Assembly (NCBI GenBank): GCA_030549775.1
Contig: CM060177.1
Span: forward strand, 87,267,236-87,331,235
Direction of reading: 5' to 3'
Source: Tamarix chinensis
Taxonomy: Eukaryota; Streptophyta; Magnoliopsida; Caryophyllales; Tamaricaceae
DNA: 64,000 nt
A program made the position numbers and the translations under genes. The first letter of the stretch is position 1; every line of letters begins with the position of its first letter. The notes beneath the pieces are model-generated. The model was not told the origin of the DNA. It saw nothing but the letters and a program-made list of their open reading frames with translations, and searched no databases. Below are positions 13,138-24,014 of this stretch, in pieces.

Positions 13138-13743
13138 GGAAGTGTCATCTGAGCAATGTGTTAATTCATGGTTAGAAACAGTGATACACGGAGATTTAGG
13201 AAGGAGAAGAAGAAGGCTATGCTTGCTGCATAGCTCCCTCCAACATGTAGCTTGAGCTTTACTTCATCTTCCGCTGTGCTCGTTGCCCTAAATAGCTTGC
13301 ACTAACACAGCCCAACATGGTCAGTTTGCTTTCAGGGATAGGGTCTCCGTTCCTGATCATTTATTCTCATGTTCAATTACTGTTGTAATTAGCGATTTCC
13401 CTTTCATCTATTTTCCTCTTCCTGGGCTTTGGAAGTAGTCAATTTTTTTTAACCGTATAAGGAGCACATTTGTTGCTCCACAGTTTGCATATATTATCAT
13501 ACAGCTGAAAGGATTAGTTTAGGTGCATATAGTGAATCGCAAGATATGGGGTCATAGAAAATTGGTTTTGAAATAGTTGTGGCATAATAAAAGAGACGGC
13601 AAGTCTTGTTGTAGCTTGAACTGTGCGATATCTTCGCAGAGCTACTTCATTGTTCTCTTTATAATATGGATGTATCTTTCCAAGCTGGTGTTTCATTTCC
13701 ATGCAAATTTACATGGAAAACCATTTATGTGATCAGTAATAAA
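13138..13743 (+). terminator. 3' UTR and candidate polyadenylation signal of the DUF707 gene
   Basis: Sequence after the TGA at 13135-13137 is non-coding. The clearest canonical AATAAA lies at 13738-13743, within T-rich sequence. Plant poly(A) signals are loose, so the transcript may end earlier. Confidence 0.35.
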
Positions 13744-14129
13744 TAGATGAATTTCAGAATTTTGTTGGAGATGGTCATCTTCTCGGATTGTTCTTAGGTG
13801 TTGGTTCCAACTTGTTTTCATTCAATTTGATGTTTAGGTCAAGTTGGTCAAACAGTGATATATACTTTGTAATTGGAGAAATTATTAGATTCAGTCAGTT
13901 AATTTTTTTTTTAATTTTATAGGTGGGATATATTTTATTACTTTGAAATGAGCATTACATCCACCTCATATTAACAAGTGACATCTAAACATACCAAGCC
14001 ACCTCTAATGCTCGGCCCTATAGTGGGGTGGCCACTTTATTTAGCAACACTAATAATAGTAGACTGCAAAAGAGCTCACTCTTCTCGACTTTGATTCTTA
14101 GTGTGTAGCAACCTCAACCTAGTCACTAA

Positions 14130-15200
14130 TGCCCATACTTCACTTGTCCAATCTAACACCACTTCTCATATATCTGGTGACATTTGTATGTGCTTCCAAA
14201 TGCCTAAGAAGAAGAAATAACACGTAAATAGGTGCTTCACAAACTCTATCAAATTATCACAAAAAGCATAACATGTTGCCATATTTGCTCCTTGCACCAC
14301 TAATCCCTCTCTAGTAAGGAGTCTATTCTTATATTCGCTTCTTCCCAACTATGAAGAAGTGTTTGAACTTTGCTTGAGACAAATAACACTGGCCAAAAGA
14401 CCCATGATTCTTAAGCCATAGGAATATAAGATGAGACCTCTTGATGCTTGAGATACATTACATACACCCACTTAACCCACAACAATTCCTTTGCAGAAAT
14501 TGCTCCATAAATTCAGTTGCAGAAAGCCAATATCAACCTCCTCCATTGAAATATGTAGCTAATCCTATGCTACTAATGTTTGCCTTCTCTCTGCTAATTT
14601 TTCAAACCAAATAAAATCTGTACGAAGGCTAATAAACTTGTAGAGAATTTTCTTTGGTAGTAAAATTACATGGCTAAAGTAAACTTAAATAGTAAACATG
14701 GTAGAATTTATATGCTGAATTATGCCCACTTAAGAGAAGTAAATAGTACTCTAATGCCTCAAGCAAGTTATTACTTTCTCCAACAACAAGTGCAGAGGAA
14801 TAGATGAAATGATGGCAAAGTACAATAATATACCCATATACATAATAGAGAATTTATCTAATTGAAACCCAAGGAATGAAGAGATTATTGCGTGTAACCA
14901 ACTACCCAAACCTACAAAACAAACTACGCACTTTGCTAGATTAATAACCAATCCTAAAGTGTTCAAGAAGTGCAAATTACCCCCATTAAGGTTGGTACAT
15001 TCTTCATATTACCATCACAAAACAACAACAAATAGTTCGCAAAGTTTAGATTAACAAACCTCAAAGATTTGCACCTCCGGTACCCCTTAAATTCAGGATT
15101 TTCCCATAGCAATATAATGGGGCAAAGAGGCATATAACATGGAGATCCCTTCTCACCTTATCTATTTTCCCATGTCATGATACAACTATTATTTTCGAAA
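14130..15200 (-). pseudogene. LINE (L1-type) reverse transcriptase remnant
   Basis: Read on the minus strand from about 15,120 down: a piece ending in NPEFKG, then FANYLLLF (decayed FADDLLLF catalytic motif) near 15,030, then LGLVINLAKC...FLGFQLDKFSIMYMGILL (14,751-14,975), which corresponds to the C-terminal RT block after the palm. Next comes a zf-RVT-like segment (14,166-14,348; NRLLTREGL, HLFTCYFFFLGIW). Order and strand fit a plant L1 ORF2 tail. Both catalytic Asp residues are lost and stops abound. The piece matching the RQGDPLSPYLF motif lies on the opposite strand at 15,135-15,190 (GDPFSPYLF), so a short internal inversion has occurred. No poly(A) tail or target duplication was identified. 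Confidence 0.75.
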
Positions 15201-15204
15201 TAGT

Positions 15205-15330
15205 CAGCTAGTATGAGCAACTGGTCCACTAGTTCACTAGTTGACTGGTTTTGTGTTCAATTGTGGTTTCTATTTGAGTCCCAACTAGTTTTGCAAGACC
15301 AAGTCCATTGGTTCCCTGGGGAATTCATGT
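15205..15330. repeat. Cluster of GACTGGT-type degenerate motif
   Basis: Contains CAACTGGTCCACTAGTT, CTAGTTGACTGGTTTTG and a CAACTAGTTTTG variant, forms of an ACCAGTCGACTGGT-like palindrome that recurs at 35.6, 48.3, 49.6, 51.6 and 53.1 kb. Confidence 0.5.
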
Positions 15331-15949
15331 GCTATTTTAGGGTTGTGACCACCTTATATAGTTTTGATTTAGCCTTTTGACATTTAATTTATGATATTAG
15401 CTTTCAATAATTGAATCTGAGGAAAGGTTTAAAAAAATGATAAAATTATGTGGTTGTGGCTTGAAGCTTTGATTGCTGAGTTTGGTGTTCTCTCTTTAAT
15501 ACCCAATTAGATTTATATATGAAATAGAGTTGTGATTTGTCATATCGCTTAATTATTATTCATAATGGAATTAAAATTTTAATCGAGTTTTTTTCTCCAA
15601 ATCTCAAGATAGCTAACTGAGAGTTAGTGGGTGGGTCACTCTTGTGTTTATTATTTTCACTCACTACCTATTTCCTTCTCTACTGAGTTAAGGGTATGCA
15701 TATATTTATAAGGTATAAGATTAATACTGTGGCAAGTTGGTATGGCATCGATATCCAATTTAGATGGGTGTGATATCCAATACAAGCCTCTTATCACTTT
15801 GTATGTCCATAGCTTAAGCAAGTGTGGTATCTTGATTTGTGTTAGCCTTCTCATTGGAGATGCACTCAAGGTGCAATATCCCCGAGAAATCCCCTTCGAT
15901 GTATTTTTACCACGTGTGATGGGTGTGGTATCCTCTTGGTGTGTGTTAT
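15331..15949. other. Non-coding spacer
   Basis: AT-rich sequence with a stretch (15,700-15,940) in which GGTATC/GATATCC-like strings recur. No protein homology was recognised. The final bases, TGTGTTAT, form the left target duplication of the hAT-type element that follows. Confidence 0.4.
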
Positions 15950-17332
15950 TAGAGCTAACAAAATTTAACTCGACCCGACCCAACCCATACAAAATCGATT
16001 AGACATAACCCGAAAAATTCATCAACCCGACTAGACCCAAACTCGACCCAAAACTAACCCGACCTAATGCTGACCCAAATATAAATTACCCAACCTGACC
16101 CTAACTCGTAACCCACCATCAACGCGACCCATTATCAACCCAACCTAACTCCAAAAAACCAAACTCAATAGTAACCAGTTATGATAATAATAATAAAAAA
16201 TAAACATGTCTTATTATTTGTTTAAAACTTTTAAAAATATATTATAATTTAAATTTTACTTATTTTTCTTTTATTGTGAACTTACATATTCACCAACGAT
16301 GTTCTACTTTTATCGATTTTTTCGCATAAAAACACAACATTAAAAATTCATAATAATAAACAAATAGCAATTAATAACACATTAATCACATGCTACATGA
16401 AGTGAAACTTAATTCTTGCCAACGAAATGAATGAGTTAGATTCATTTTGGTGGTCAATGTCTTATTTGATCTAAATCCAAAGTGATTTGATCCATGATTA
16501 GCCTGACCCGAAACTAACCAAACCCATCAAAACCTAAAAAGACCCGATTAGTTAAGTTAACCCAAACCTAATCCGTCAAATTAACTCAAACACGAAATCA
16601 CCCGAATACGAGCTTGCTTGGCCCAAACCCAACCCGATAGGGATGTAAATAGAGCAGGTTCATGGCGGGTACGCCCATACCCGATAAGAACCCAAAGTTG
16701 TACCGGTACTCCGAATAGGTATCCACTAACACATACATATTCGTATCCGTTGGATATTTATTACTCGACGGATAATTCGATTATCGGATATTATCCAGCG
16801 GATAAATCCATTTCTCGATATATAAACCCATTTAGAATTAAGCCAAATGATAATTTTAATATTAATTTATACTATATTTATTTTAAAATTAACGGTAAAT
16901 GGGTTATTATATATCTGGTAAATGGATACGGATGCAGATATAAGTATGGGTACGGGTACGAGTATAGATATGGATATCCCATACTCGTATCTGTACCCGA
17001 ACCCGAAGGGTATTTTTTTTTTCCATCATCCACATACATTTAAGTATCTAACGGATAAAACCCATTGGATTTCAAGTAAAAACCACCCCATTTACATCCT
17101 TAGACTCGACCTGACAAGCTAACCTAAAATAATCCGAACCCGATTCGACTCGAAACTAAACTATCTCAACCCAAACACAATCCTAACCTATAAATTAACC
17201 CACTACAACCCGGATCTACACCGACCCAAACCTAGAACCAAACCTGACCCGACTCGACTCGAATAATAACCCGACTCGCTATAAAATGAACCCAAACTCG
17301 ACGCGCTCGACCCAGCCTGATTGCCACCTATA
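15950..17332. mobile_element. hAT-type non-autonomous element (outer), 1383 bp
   Basis: It is flanked by an exact 8-bp direct repeat TGTGTTAT (15,942-15,949 and 17,333-17,340). The right end reads TTGCCACCTATA, whose reverse complement resembles plant hAT ends; the left end TAGAGCTAACAAA is its diverged partner. The interior is a C-rich degenerate array of AACCCGACCC- and ACTCGACC-like strings with no coding capacity. A second hAT-type element (16,638-17,102) interrupts it, so about 920 bp belong to the outer copy. Confidence 0.75.
16638..17102. mobile_element. hAT-type MITE nested in the outer hAT element
   Basis: The ends are TAGGGATGTAAATAG and CATTTACATCCTTA, clear terminal inverted repeats of about 14 bp. 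The flanks (CAACCCGA and GACTCGAC) do not give a clean 8-bp duplication, partly because the host DNA is itself repetitive. The interior contains GGATAC/GGGTACGAG-like strings and, at 16,935-17,005, an inverted repeat pairing GGGTACGAGTAT with ATACTCGTATCTGTACCC. It has no transposase. Confidence 0.65.
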
Positions 17333-17429
17333 TGTGTTATGCTGCCATGAATCATGATTTTTATTTATGGTGGAGAATAGGATGTGTTCGCTCAAATGTC
17401 TTAACAAAGGAAAATATATGATCACTAGT

Positions 17430-17720
17430 TGGGTATAATAGTTGTACTTTTAGTATACTTATATTGTACTTTTAATATATTTTTATAGTACTATTATAAT
17501 TATGAGTGCAATATAATTAAATATGAGTATAATACAATACTAAACATATAACATAATGGTATTCTTATAATTATGAGTACAACATCATCGTACTTAACAT
17601 ACATTACAATTGTACTAAGTGTACAATACAATTGTGCTAAACATACATTACTGTTATGTTAAATGTACAATTATAAACATACATTACAAATATGCCAAAT
17701 GTACAAGTATGGTTATATCC
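17430..17720. repeat. Degenerate short repeats in a probable copia LTR
   Basis: Variants of ACATACATTAC, TGTACAAT and CTAAACATAC recur irregularly. The block lies just upstream of the copia primer-binding site at 17,864 and is probably U3 of that LTR. No LTR start was found. Confidence 0.4.
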
Positions 17721-17863
17721 AATTTATGTAGACAAATTTTAGTTAATAATTTCTTCTATAATTGAGATGATTGTTAGCATAATGGCATTCCTTCCTGTTT
17801 CTTCTCTCCTCTTTTGAGAGCTCTATCTTGTACCATGGAGATTTCTACATGTCCTTTATGACA

Positions 17864-18676
17864 TGGTATCAAAGCATTAATATTTTATGATCCATCATTT
17901 TCTTTTCATCTTCAATGATATTGATCTTGCCCTACGTATATGTACAACCTTCAACGAGGAGTGCTCTTACAATTGATTTTAGCTCACATCTCAACCTATA
18001 TCCTAGTGATTATTATTAAGGGCTTATATCGGTTTCAACAACCTTCGATGGAACCAAGTGCACCAGCCAAAAAAGGTAAATGTTAATCGTGCTCAATGCT
18101 AAAAATAAAAAATAAAAAGGCTTTGAGGCTGTGACCCATACAAACTAGCCTCGACTTCACCTAACTATGGAGCATAGGGGCTATGCAATGACATGGTAAT
18201 TTTTGAGGCTCTTGAACTCACTGATAAAGAATACAAGTCGAAAAAGAATTAGTTGAGAGGTATGGCTAGGTTTATGGAGCTCAATAATTTCAAGTTTAGC
18301 AAGAATTGGGTTAAATATCTCAGGTGGCAATACTATTATAGCTTATTTCACCGAGGTAAAAGAAATTGTGTGAGGAGATACATGCCCTCGGCAATTTGCC
18401 TAAAATGTAAGTGTGTGGAGTGATGCAAATTTGGACCAAGTTTATTGAGGAGCAGAGAAACACATACAACTGAATGATTGAAGGGTTTAAACAAACCACC
18501 ATGCAAAATTAACTTAATTACTACTTATGAACCCTCTTCTCACCATTAGCCAGGACTGCTCGTTGTTATAAAATTGCAAGGGACATTGATGAATACCTAC
18601 CGGTAGCCTCATATCAGTTGAATCATGCAACATCGATGATCGTGTCCTCATTTGGCCCCACCCAAGCCAGGATAAA
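17864..18676 (+). pseudogene. Ty1/copia remnant, 5' part: primer-binding site and gag
   Basis: TGGTATCAAAGC at 17,864-17,875 matches an initiator-Met-tRNA primer-binding site with one substitution, directly after an LTR-like end. Downstream, fragments in shifting frames match a copia gag: TTFDGTKC (about 18,045), AYFTEVKEIV (about 18,340), and LLMNPLLTISQDCSL (about 18,525). Many stops and frameshifts mean it is dead. The gag continues at 24,015 on the far side of the gypsy element, which therefore inserted into this copy. Confidence 0.65.
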
Positions 18677-19095
18677 TTATACAAGCCCAACTCAAGTTTG
18701 TACTACTGCACCTCCAATTGCTCCAGGAGTTCATCCCTGCAGCAGTATGGGATTGGCCACTAACAAACCCAAACGCAACAAACAAGTATCAGTGAGGCTG
18801 AAGAATTATGTTGTCAATTAGAAGATGCTAGAAGAAAGGTTGTAAGGATGATTGATGAGTTGTAATAGAATATTCCATGTGCTATTTCCTTTCTGTTTAT
18901 TTCAATTTCCTAAATCGCTGATTCTATTAGGAGGAATCAGCTGGTAGCAACGGAATGGCCCCTGGCCATTTCTATAAATTAGGTTGTAATTATGCTTAGA
19001 AGGAGAAAATTAAGAATTCATTCTTCTTCCTCTATCTCAATTCCCCTTCCCTTCATTTATGGAGCTTGCCTACTCGAAGTGGCATTTATCCTACA
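18677..19095 (+). repeat. 5' LTR of the chromovirus
   Basis: 419 bp, aligned with the 3' LTR from ATACAAGCCCA to TTATCCTACA. The start is mutated (TT for TG). It contains TATAAATTAGG near 18,974 as a possible promoter. It is followed by ATTGGTGCTTTCATTGAG at 19,098-19,115, a candidate primer-binding site that is not the initiator-Met type. Confidence 0.85.
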
Positions 19096-19124
19096 CTATT
19101 GGTGCTTTCATTGAGAGAGATAAC

Positions 19125-19956
19125 ATGAATAAGAAAACCAAAGAGTGCACCGCCGAAGATTCCATTACCTAGATTGAAGAAAAAATTCTCAACCATAACA
19201 ACGCCATTCACAGCCTCTCCCAGTCCGTCAACAACCTCAATCAACAAACCTCCACCCTTACTGAAATCCTTCGTTGTCTAGAAAACTCAGTACCCCAAAC
19301 CCTCCCCACCCTCTAGCCCCAGTCCTCCGCCCGTTACCCCGCCACCACCTCTATTACCATCCCCCACCGCTCCACCTCTCATGCTTCCTATAAACACGCA
19401 ACCCTTTCTACTTAATGTGAAACCTCCTAAGTGTGAACTTTTCAGGTTTGATGAGATGAATCCCTTGGCTTGGATCTTTCAGGCTGAGCGGCACTTTTTG
19501 CACCATAACATTCCCGAAGATCAACGGGTGGATATCGCTAGTTTCTACATAGATGCCCCAGCAATGGTTTGGTTCCACTAGTTGTTTCAGAACCAACAAC
19601 TTTCATCTTGGAGTACCCTCACCCATGTAATGTAACAATGCTTTGCCCCTCCTACCTATAACAACCCACAAGCTCATATGTTCAAGCTTCGCCAAACCGG
19701 CTCCCTGGAGGAATACCAAGCTCACTTCGAGTCTCTTAGCACTAGAATCACCAACCTTCCACCCGATGCCATCCTCAATTGCTTTATCTCTGGCCTCAAA
19801 ACCCACATCCATAATGACCTTGTCCTATTTCAACCCGCAACCATCACCGAAGCCCTTGGCCTAGCCAAACTCATCAAAGCTAAACACCATAAATCCCGAG
19901 CTCCCTTCAATCGTAACCCCCCAAATCGCCTACACCACAATCTACCACCCCTGTGA
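19125..19956 (+). pseudogene. Chromovirus gag (broken)
   Basis: It starts at ATG 19,125 just after the putative primer-binding site. An N-terminal polar segment with heptad-like character comes first, then the gag core: CELFRFDEMNPLAWIFQAE, FLHHNIPEDQRVDIASFYI, AMVWFH (19,432-19,581) and, after a stop at 19,579, MFKLRQTGSLEEYQAHFES...LNCFISGLK...ALGLAKLIKAK (19,678-19,890). Gag forms the virus-like particle. Several in-frame stops and a frame change abolish it. The zinc-knuckle region after about 19,960 is not recognisable. Confidence 0.8.
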
Positions 19957-20179
19957 ATCCTCCTCCCTTGTTGTCCTTACCTCCATTGCCTCCTCTGAAT
20001 TGCAAACCCTCCTTTGGTCTTCGATTTTCAAATGAGGAAATGGAGAAAAAGGTGGGCCTAGGGACTTTGCTTCAAGTATGATGAGAAATTTCACCCAGGA
20101 CACCAGTGTAAAAATAAGAGAATACTCATGCTACTATTGAGGACCCTATCTTTAGGGTTGAGAAAGGTGAATTATCCCA

Positions 20180-20739
20180 GGAGGCCAAGCCCGAAATTTC
20201 ATTGCATGCCCTGACCAGTTCTAGCTCGCCTCGCTCCTTGTGCTTGATGGTTGAAGTCAAAGGACAGTTGATCGCTACCTTGGTGGATACAGGGAGCACC
20301 CATAACTACATGCAACCCCGAGTGGTTAGATTTATGGGAATTCTAGTGGACTGACCATCATTTTCTAGTGACAGTCGGTAGTGGTGACCAAATTAGTAGT
20401 GAAGGGTGTTGTGCCGGCCTCCCAATCCATATCCAAGGTATTCCGTTTATAGTGGATTTCCATGTGTTGCGTGTAGCTGGGGCCGACCTTGTCTTAGGGG
20501 TCCAATGGCTAATAACTCTGGGTCCTGTCACAAAAGATCACCAGAAATTGACTATACAATTTGTTCACGAAGGCCAAACCGTCATTTTCATAGGCCTTTC
20601 CCCAGAAAATAGCCCAACCCCAATTAGCTTACCTAAGCTCAAACAGTTGCATCAAACCTGCTCCACTACCATATACTACCACATCCAACTAGCCCAGCTC
20701 AGTTTCAATCAAAATCCAAATCCCTTGCATAATTCATAA
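20180..20739 (+). pseudogene. Chromovirus aspartic protease (broken)
   Basis: The active-site motif LVDTGSTHNYM begins near 20,279, preceded by SLCLMVEVKGQLIATL. A stop near 20,352 is followed by the frame 20,368-20,739 with FIVDFHVLRVAGADLVLGVQWL, the hydrophobic second half typical of gypsy proteases. The catalytic Asp-Thr-Gly is intact but the frame is not. Confidence 0.75.
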
Positions 20740-20922
20740 TCGATAGCCATGAGCCAACTCCTGGACCTATATCAAACCATTTTCTCTTAACCCCACCAAC
20801 TTCCTCCTCATCGACTCATAGATCATCACATCAACCTTAAGCCAAATTTCGAACCCGTCAACGTCTGGCCATATCACTACCCACATTTTCAAAAGAATGA
20901 GATAGAACGTCAAGTTAAGGAA

Positions 20923-22010
20923 ATGCTCACCTCCCACATCATCCAACCCTCCACTAGTCCATTTTCCTCACTATTTCTCTTAGTCAAAAAGAAAGATGGG
21001 GCTTGGCGTTGTTGTGTGGACTACCAGGCTCTTAATGCCATCACTATTAAGGACCGATTTCCCATTCCTACTGTTGATGAGCTTTTGGATGAGCTCCATG
21101 GAGCCCATTATTTTTCCAAATTAGATTTATGGAGCGGGTATCACCAAATCTGTATCCACCCACCTGAAATCTATAAAACCGCATTTCGAACCCATGAGGG
21201 CCATTATGAATTCTTGGTCATGCCCTTTGGGCTTACCAACGCAACCTCCACCTTCCAAGCCACTATGAATTCCATCTTCCACTCACACCTCCGTAAATTT
21301 GTCCTCATATTCTTTGATTATATACTCATCTATAGTCCTTCATGGCTCACTCACCTAGCCCACCTCAGAATCATTCTAGACCTCCTCCAAGCCCACCACT
21401 TGTTTGCAAAAAAATCCAAGTGCGCATTTGGGTTAAATCAACTCGAGTATCTCGGCCATGTTATCTCATCTCAAGGGGTGCAAGTGGATCCTGCAAAGAT
21501 AAATGTCATGATGGAGTGGCCTAAGCCCAACAATGTATTGGGAGTGCTGGGATTTCTCTTCCTAACAGGTTATTATCGAAAATTTATTAAAAATTATGCT
21601 AATATTGCTGCACCTTTGACAGATCTTCTCAAACGGGAGGCCTTCAACTAGAGTCTGAAAGCAGACCGGGCCTTTCAAACTCTCAAAGGTGCCATGACCA
21701 GAGCCCCTATTCTCATTTTGTCCAATTTCACTCAGCCCTTCGTAGTTCAGACAGATGCTTTAGGCACTACGGTTGGTGTTGTCCTCTCCCAAAGCCACCA
21801 TCCAATTGCATTCTATAGCAAGAGATTACCTCCTTCACTCTGATCGGCATCTGCATACGCCAGAGAAATGCCAACCATCACAGCCGCCGTCAAGCGCTAG
21901 AGGCACTATCTTCTTAGTCATCCTTTCACCATGGTCACAAACCATTAAAGTTTGAGACAACTCTTGTCCCAAGTTATTCAGACCCCGGACCGGCAGAAAT
22001 GGTTGATGAA
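20923..22010 (+). pseudogene. Chromovirus reverse transcriptase and RNase H (broken)
   Basis: RT spans 20,923-21,651: LVKKKDGAWRCCVDYQALN, FSKLDLWSGYHQI, FRTHEGHYEFLVMPFGL, then FFDYILIYS where FxDDILIYS is expected; the second catalytic Asp is replaced by Tyr, so the enzyme would be dead even without stops. The thumb and connection follow (KCAFGLNQLEYLGHVIS, GYYRKFIKNYANIAAPLTDL). After a stop at 21,649, RNase H appears as FVVQTDALGTTVGVVLSQS near 21,740 and breaks up by 21,840. Confidence 0.9.
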
Positions 22011-22049
22011 GTTACTTTGATATAAGTTCTCAATTGAGTACAAACTTGG

Positions 22050-23090
22050 CTATCAGAATACTGTAGCCGATGGACTATCTCGCTGGTCGTCCGAAGCCAT
22101 GGTAGAGCACCATGCCATTTCAGGACCCACTTGTGGCGAATTGGATGAGCTTCGATGCCTTACTGCACATAACAAGGATGCACAAGCTATTATTAACCAG
22201 CTGCAAGACCCTAATATGGACACTTCCCCTTCTTTTAAGGTACACAATGGATTAATTCTTAACGGTAGCCGGATTTATGTTCCAGATTGTGTGCTGTGTA
22301 AGAAATTTTTGAGTGAATATCATAGTACTCCTATTAGTGGACATTCTGGTGTGGCCCAAACTATCTCTCGATTGGCTGTTAATTTCTTTTATCCCAATCT
22401 TAGGCGGGATGTTTGGGAATTTGTGTGAACTTGTAATATATGTCTCCAGGTCAAGTCTGAAAATCAGGCTCCGAAGGGTTTATTATAGTCATTACGCATT
22501 CCTTCCAGACTTTGGAAAGACATTTCAATGGATTTTGTGACTGGTTTACCCCCTGTTTTTGGAAAGACTTGCATTTGGGTAATTATTGACCGCTTTTCAA
22601 AATATATCCACTTTTGTGCTCTGCCTTCCTCTATTACAATCCCTTAGCTTGCTACACATTTCTTGCAAGATTATGTTCGTATACATGGCTTCCTAAGAAT
22701 GACTATATCTAATCAAGATCATCTATTCCTTAGTCATTTATGGCCGGAGCTTTTCAATCTCAATCATACTGAGTTGAGGATGAGTAGTACCTATTATCCC
22801 CAAACTAATGGGCAAACCAAAGTGGTCAACTGGTGCCTTGAAACTTATCTCCACACTGTTATCGGGGACACTCCATCCAAATGGGTTCATTGTTTACCTT
22901 GGGCTGAGTTATGGTACAATACGTCGCTACATTCCTCCATTGGTATGTCACCCTTTCAAGTAGTGTATGGCTGCCCTCCTCCTGTTCTTGCTGACTACCT
23001 GCCTCATAGCTCCAACATGGATGGGATAGATGGTTTTCTCACTGATCGAGACCAACTGCTACAAACCATCAAAGAAAACTTGAGCTGAGA
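22050..23090 (+). pseudogene. Chromovirus integrase (broken)
   Basis: The zinc-binding region (YHSTPISGHSGVAQTISRL near 22,320) is followed by stops. The catalytic core then reads [24 protein letters not shown] (about 22,530-22,610), ISNQDHLFLSHLW (22,705) and YYPQTNGQTKVVN (22,795). The family Asp positions are present, but the third acidic residue is Lys (QTK for QTE). WAELWYNTSLHSSIGMSPF (about 22,903-22,960) confirms the C-terminal half of the core. Confidence 0.88.
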
Positions 23091-23226
23091 CCAGCTCTTA
23101 ATGAAGTGACAAGCTGATCGTCATCAAACTAACAAGGAGTTCTCGGTGGGAAATTAGGTCTTTGTGAAACTTTGTCCCTATCAGCATAATAGTGCCCACA
23201 GTCAACCATAAAATAGACTTTCCAAA

Positions 23227-23590
23227 ATGTATTTTGGGCCCTTCATGATCCTGGAACGAATTGGTAAGGTGACTTATAAGTTGCAGTTGCCTCCTACTAC
23301 TCGCATTCACCCCATCTTTCACATCTCCACACTAAAATGGTGCCCTGATCCAGCTCTTACTCAAACTTTACCACTATCGGATTCCTTTGCTAATGGACTT
23401 CTTGTGTATCGACCTCTGGTCATTTTGGATATACGACGCATCAAGAAGAACCACAAACGGAAGATTGAAGTATTAGTGTCTTGGGAGGGTTGTGACACTA
23501 CTAAAGCAACTTGGGAGGAACTTGATCAATTTCGTACTAGCTTTCCTCACTTCAACCTTGAGGAAAAGGTTGTTCTCCCAGCGGGTGGCA
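23227..23590 (+). pseudogene. Chromodomain tail of the chromovirus pol
   Basis: The integrase C-terminal motif (GPFMILERIGKVTYKLQLP, HPIFHISTLK) leads into a chromodomain of about 55 residues at about 23,404-23,577: ILDIRRI, IEVLVSWEG, ATWEELDQF, FPHFNLEEKV. Chromodomains on plant integrases direct insertion to particular chromatin. The open frame continues past 23,592 into the 3' LTR to TAA at 23,779, so the pol C-terminus and the LTR overlap. Confidence 0.88.
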
Positions 23591-23591
23591 A

Positions 23592-24014
23592 TGATACAAG
23601 CCCAGCCCAAGTTTGTACTACTTCACTTCCAATTGCTCCTGTAGTTCAGCTCTGCAGTATTATGGGATTGGCCACTGACAAACCCAAACAAAAACAAACA
23701 AATATCAGTGAGGCTGAAGAATTGTGTTATCAATTAGAAGATGGTAGAAGAAAGGTTGTTAGGATGATTGATGAGCTGTAATAGAATATTTCACGTGCCA
23801 TTTCCTTTCTGTTTATTTGAATTTCCTAAATCACCGATTCTGTTAGGAGGAATTAGCTGGTAGCAATGGAATGACCCCTGGCCATTTCTATAAATTAGGC
23901 TGTAATTATGCTTATGAGGAGGAAATTAAGAATTCATTCTCCTTCTTCCTCTATCTCAATTCCCCTTCACTTCATCTTTGGAGCTTGCCTGCTCGAAGTG
24001 GAATTTATCCTACA
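23592..24014 (+). repeat. 3' LTR of the chromovirus
   Basis: 423 bp, TG...CA ended (TGATACAAG...TCCTACA), collinear with the 5' copy. Copia gag sequence resumes immediately after it. Confidence 0.88.

Larger units (their letters stand above)
18677..24014 (+). mobile_element. Decayed Ty3/gypsy chromovirus with both LTRs, 5.3 kb
   Basis: Two direct LTRs (18,677-19,095 and 23,592-24,014) bracket gag, protease, RT, RNase H, integrase and a chromodomain in canonical gypsy order. By eye the LTRs differ at roughly one base in nine over the first 270 bp, so the insertion is old. Internal stops and frameshifts occur in every domain. The chromodomain and the single-ORF-like layout put it in the chromoviruses; the gag style suggests a Reina-like lineage, which is inference. 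No clean 5-bp target duplication is visible. It sits inside an older copia element. Confidence 0.9.

Noticed and set aside
16618..17122. 141-codon and 66-codon frames rich in Tyr, Gly and Pro
   Set aside because: They lie within a hAT-type MITE made of GGGTACG-like strings.
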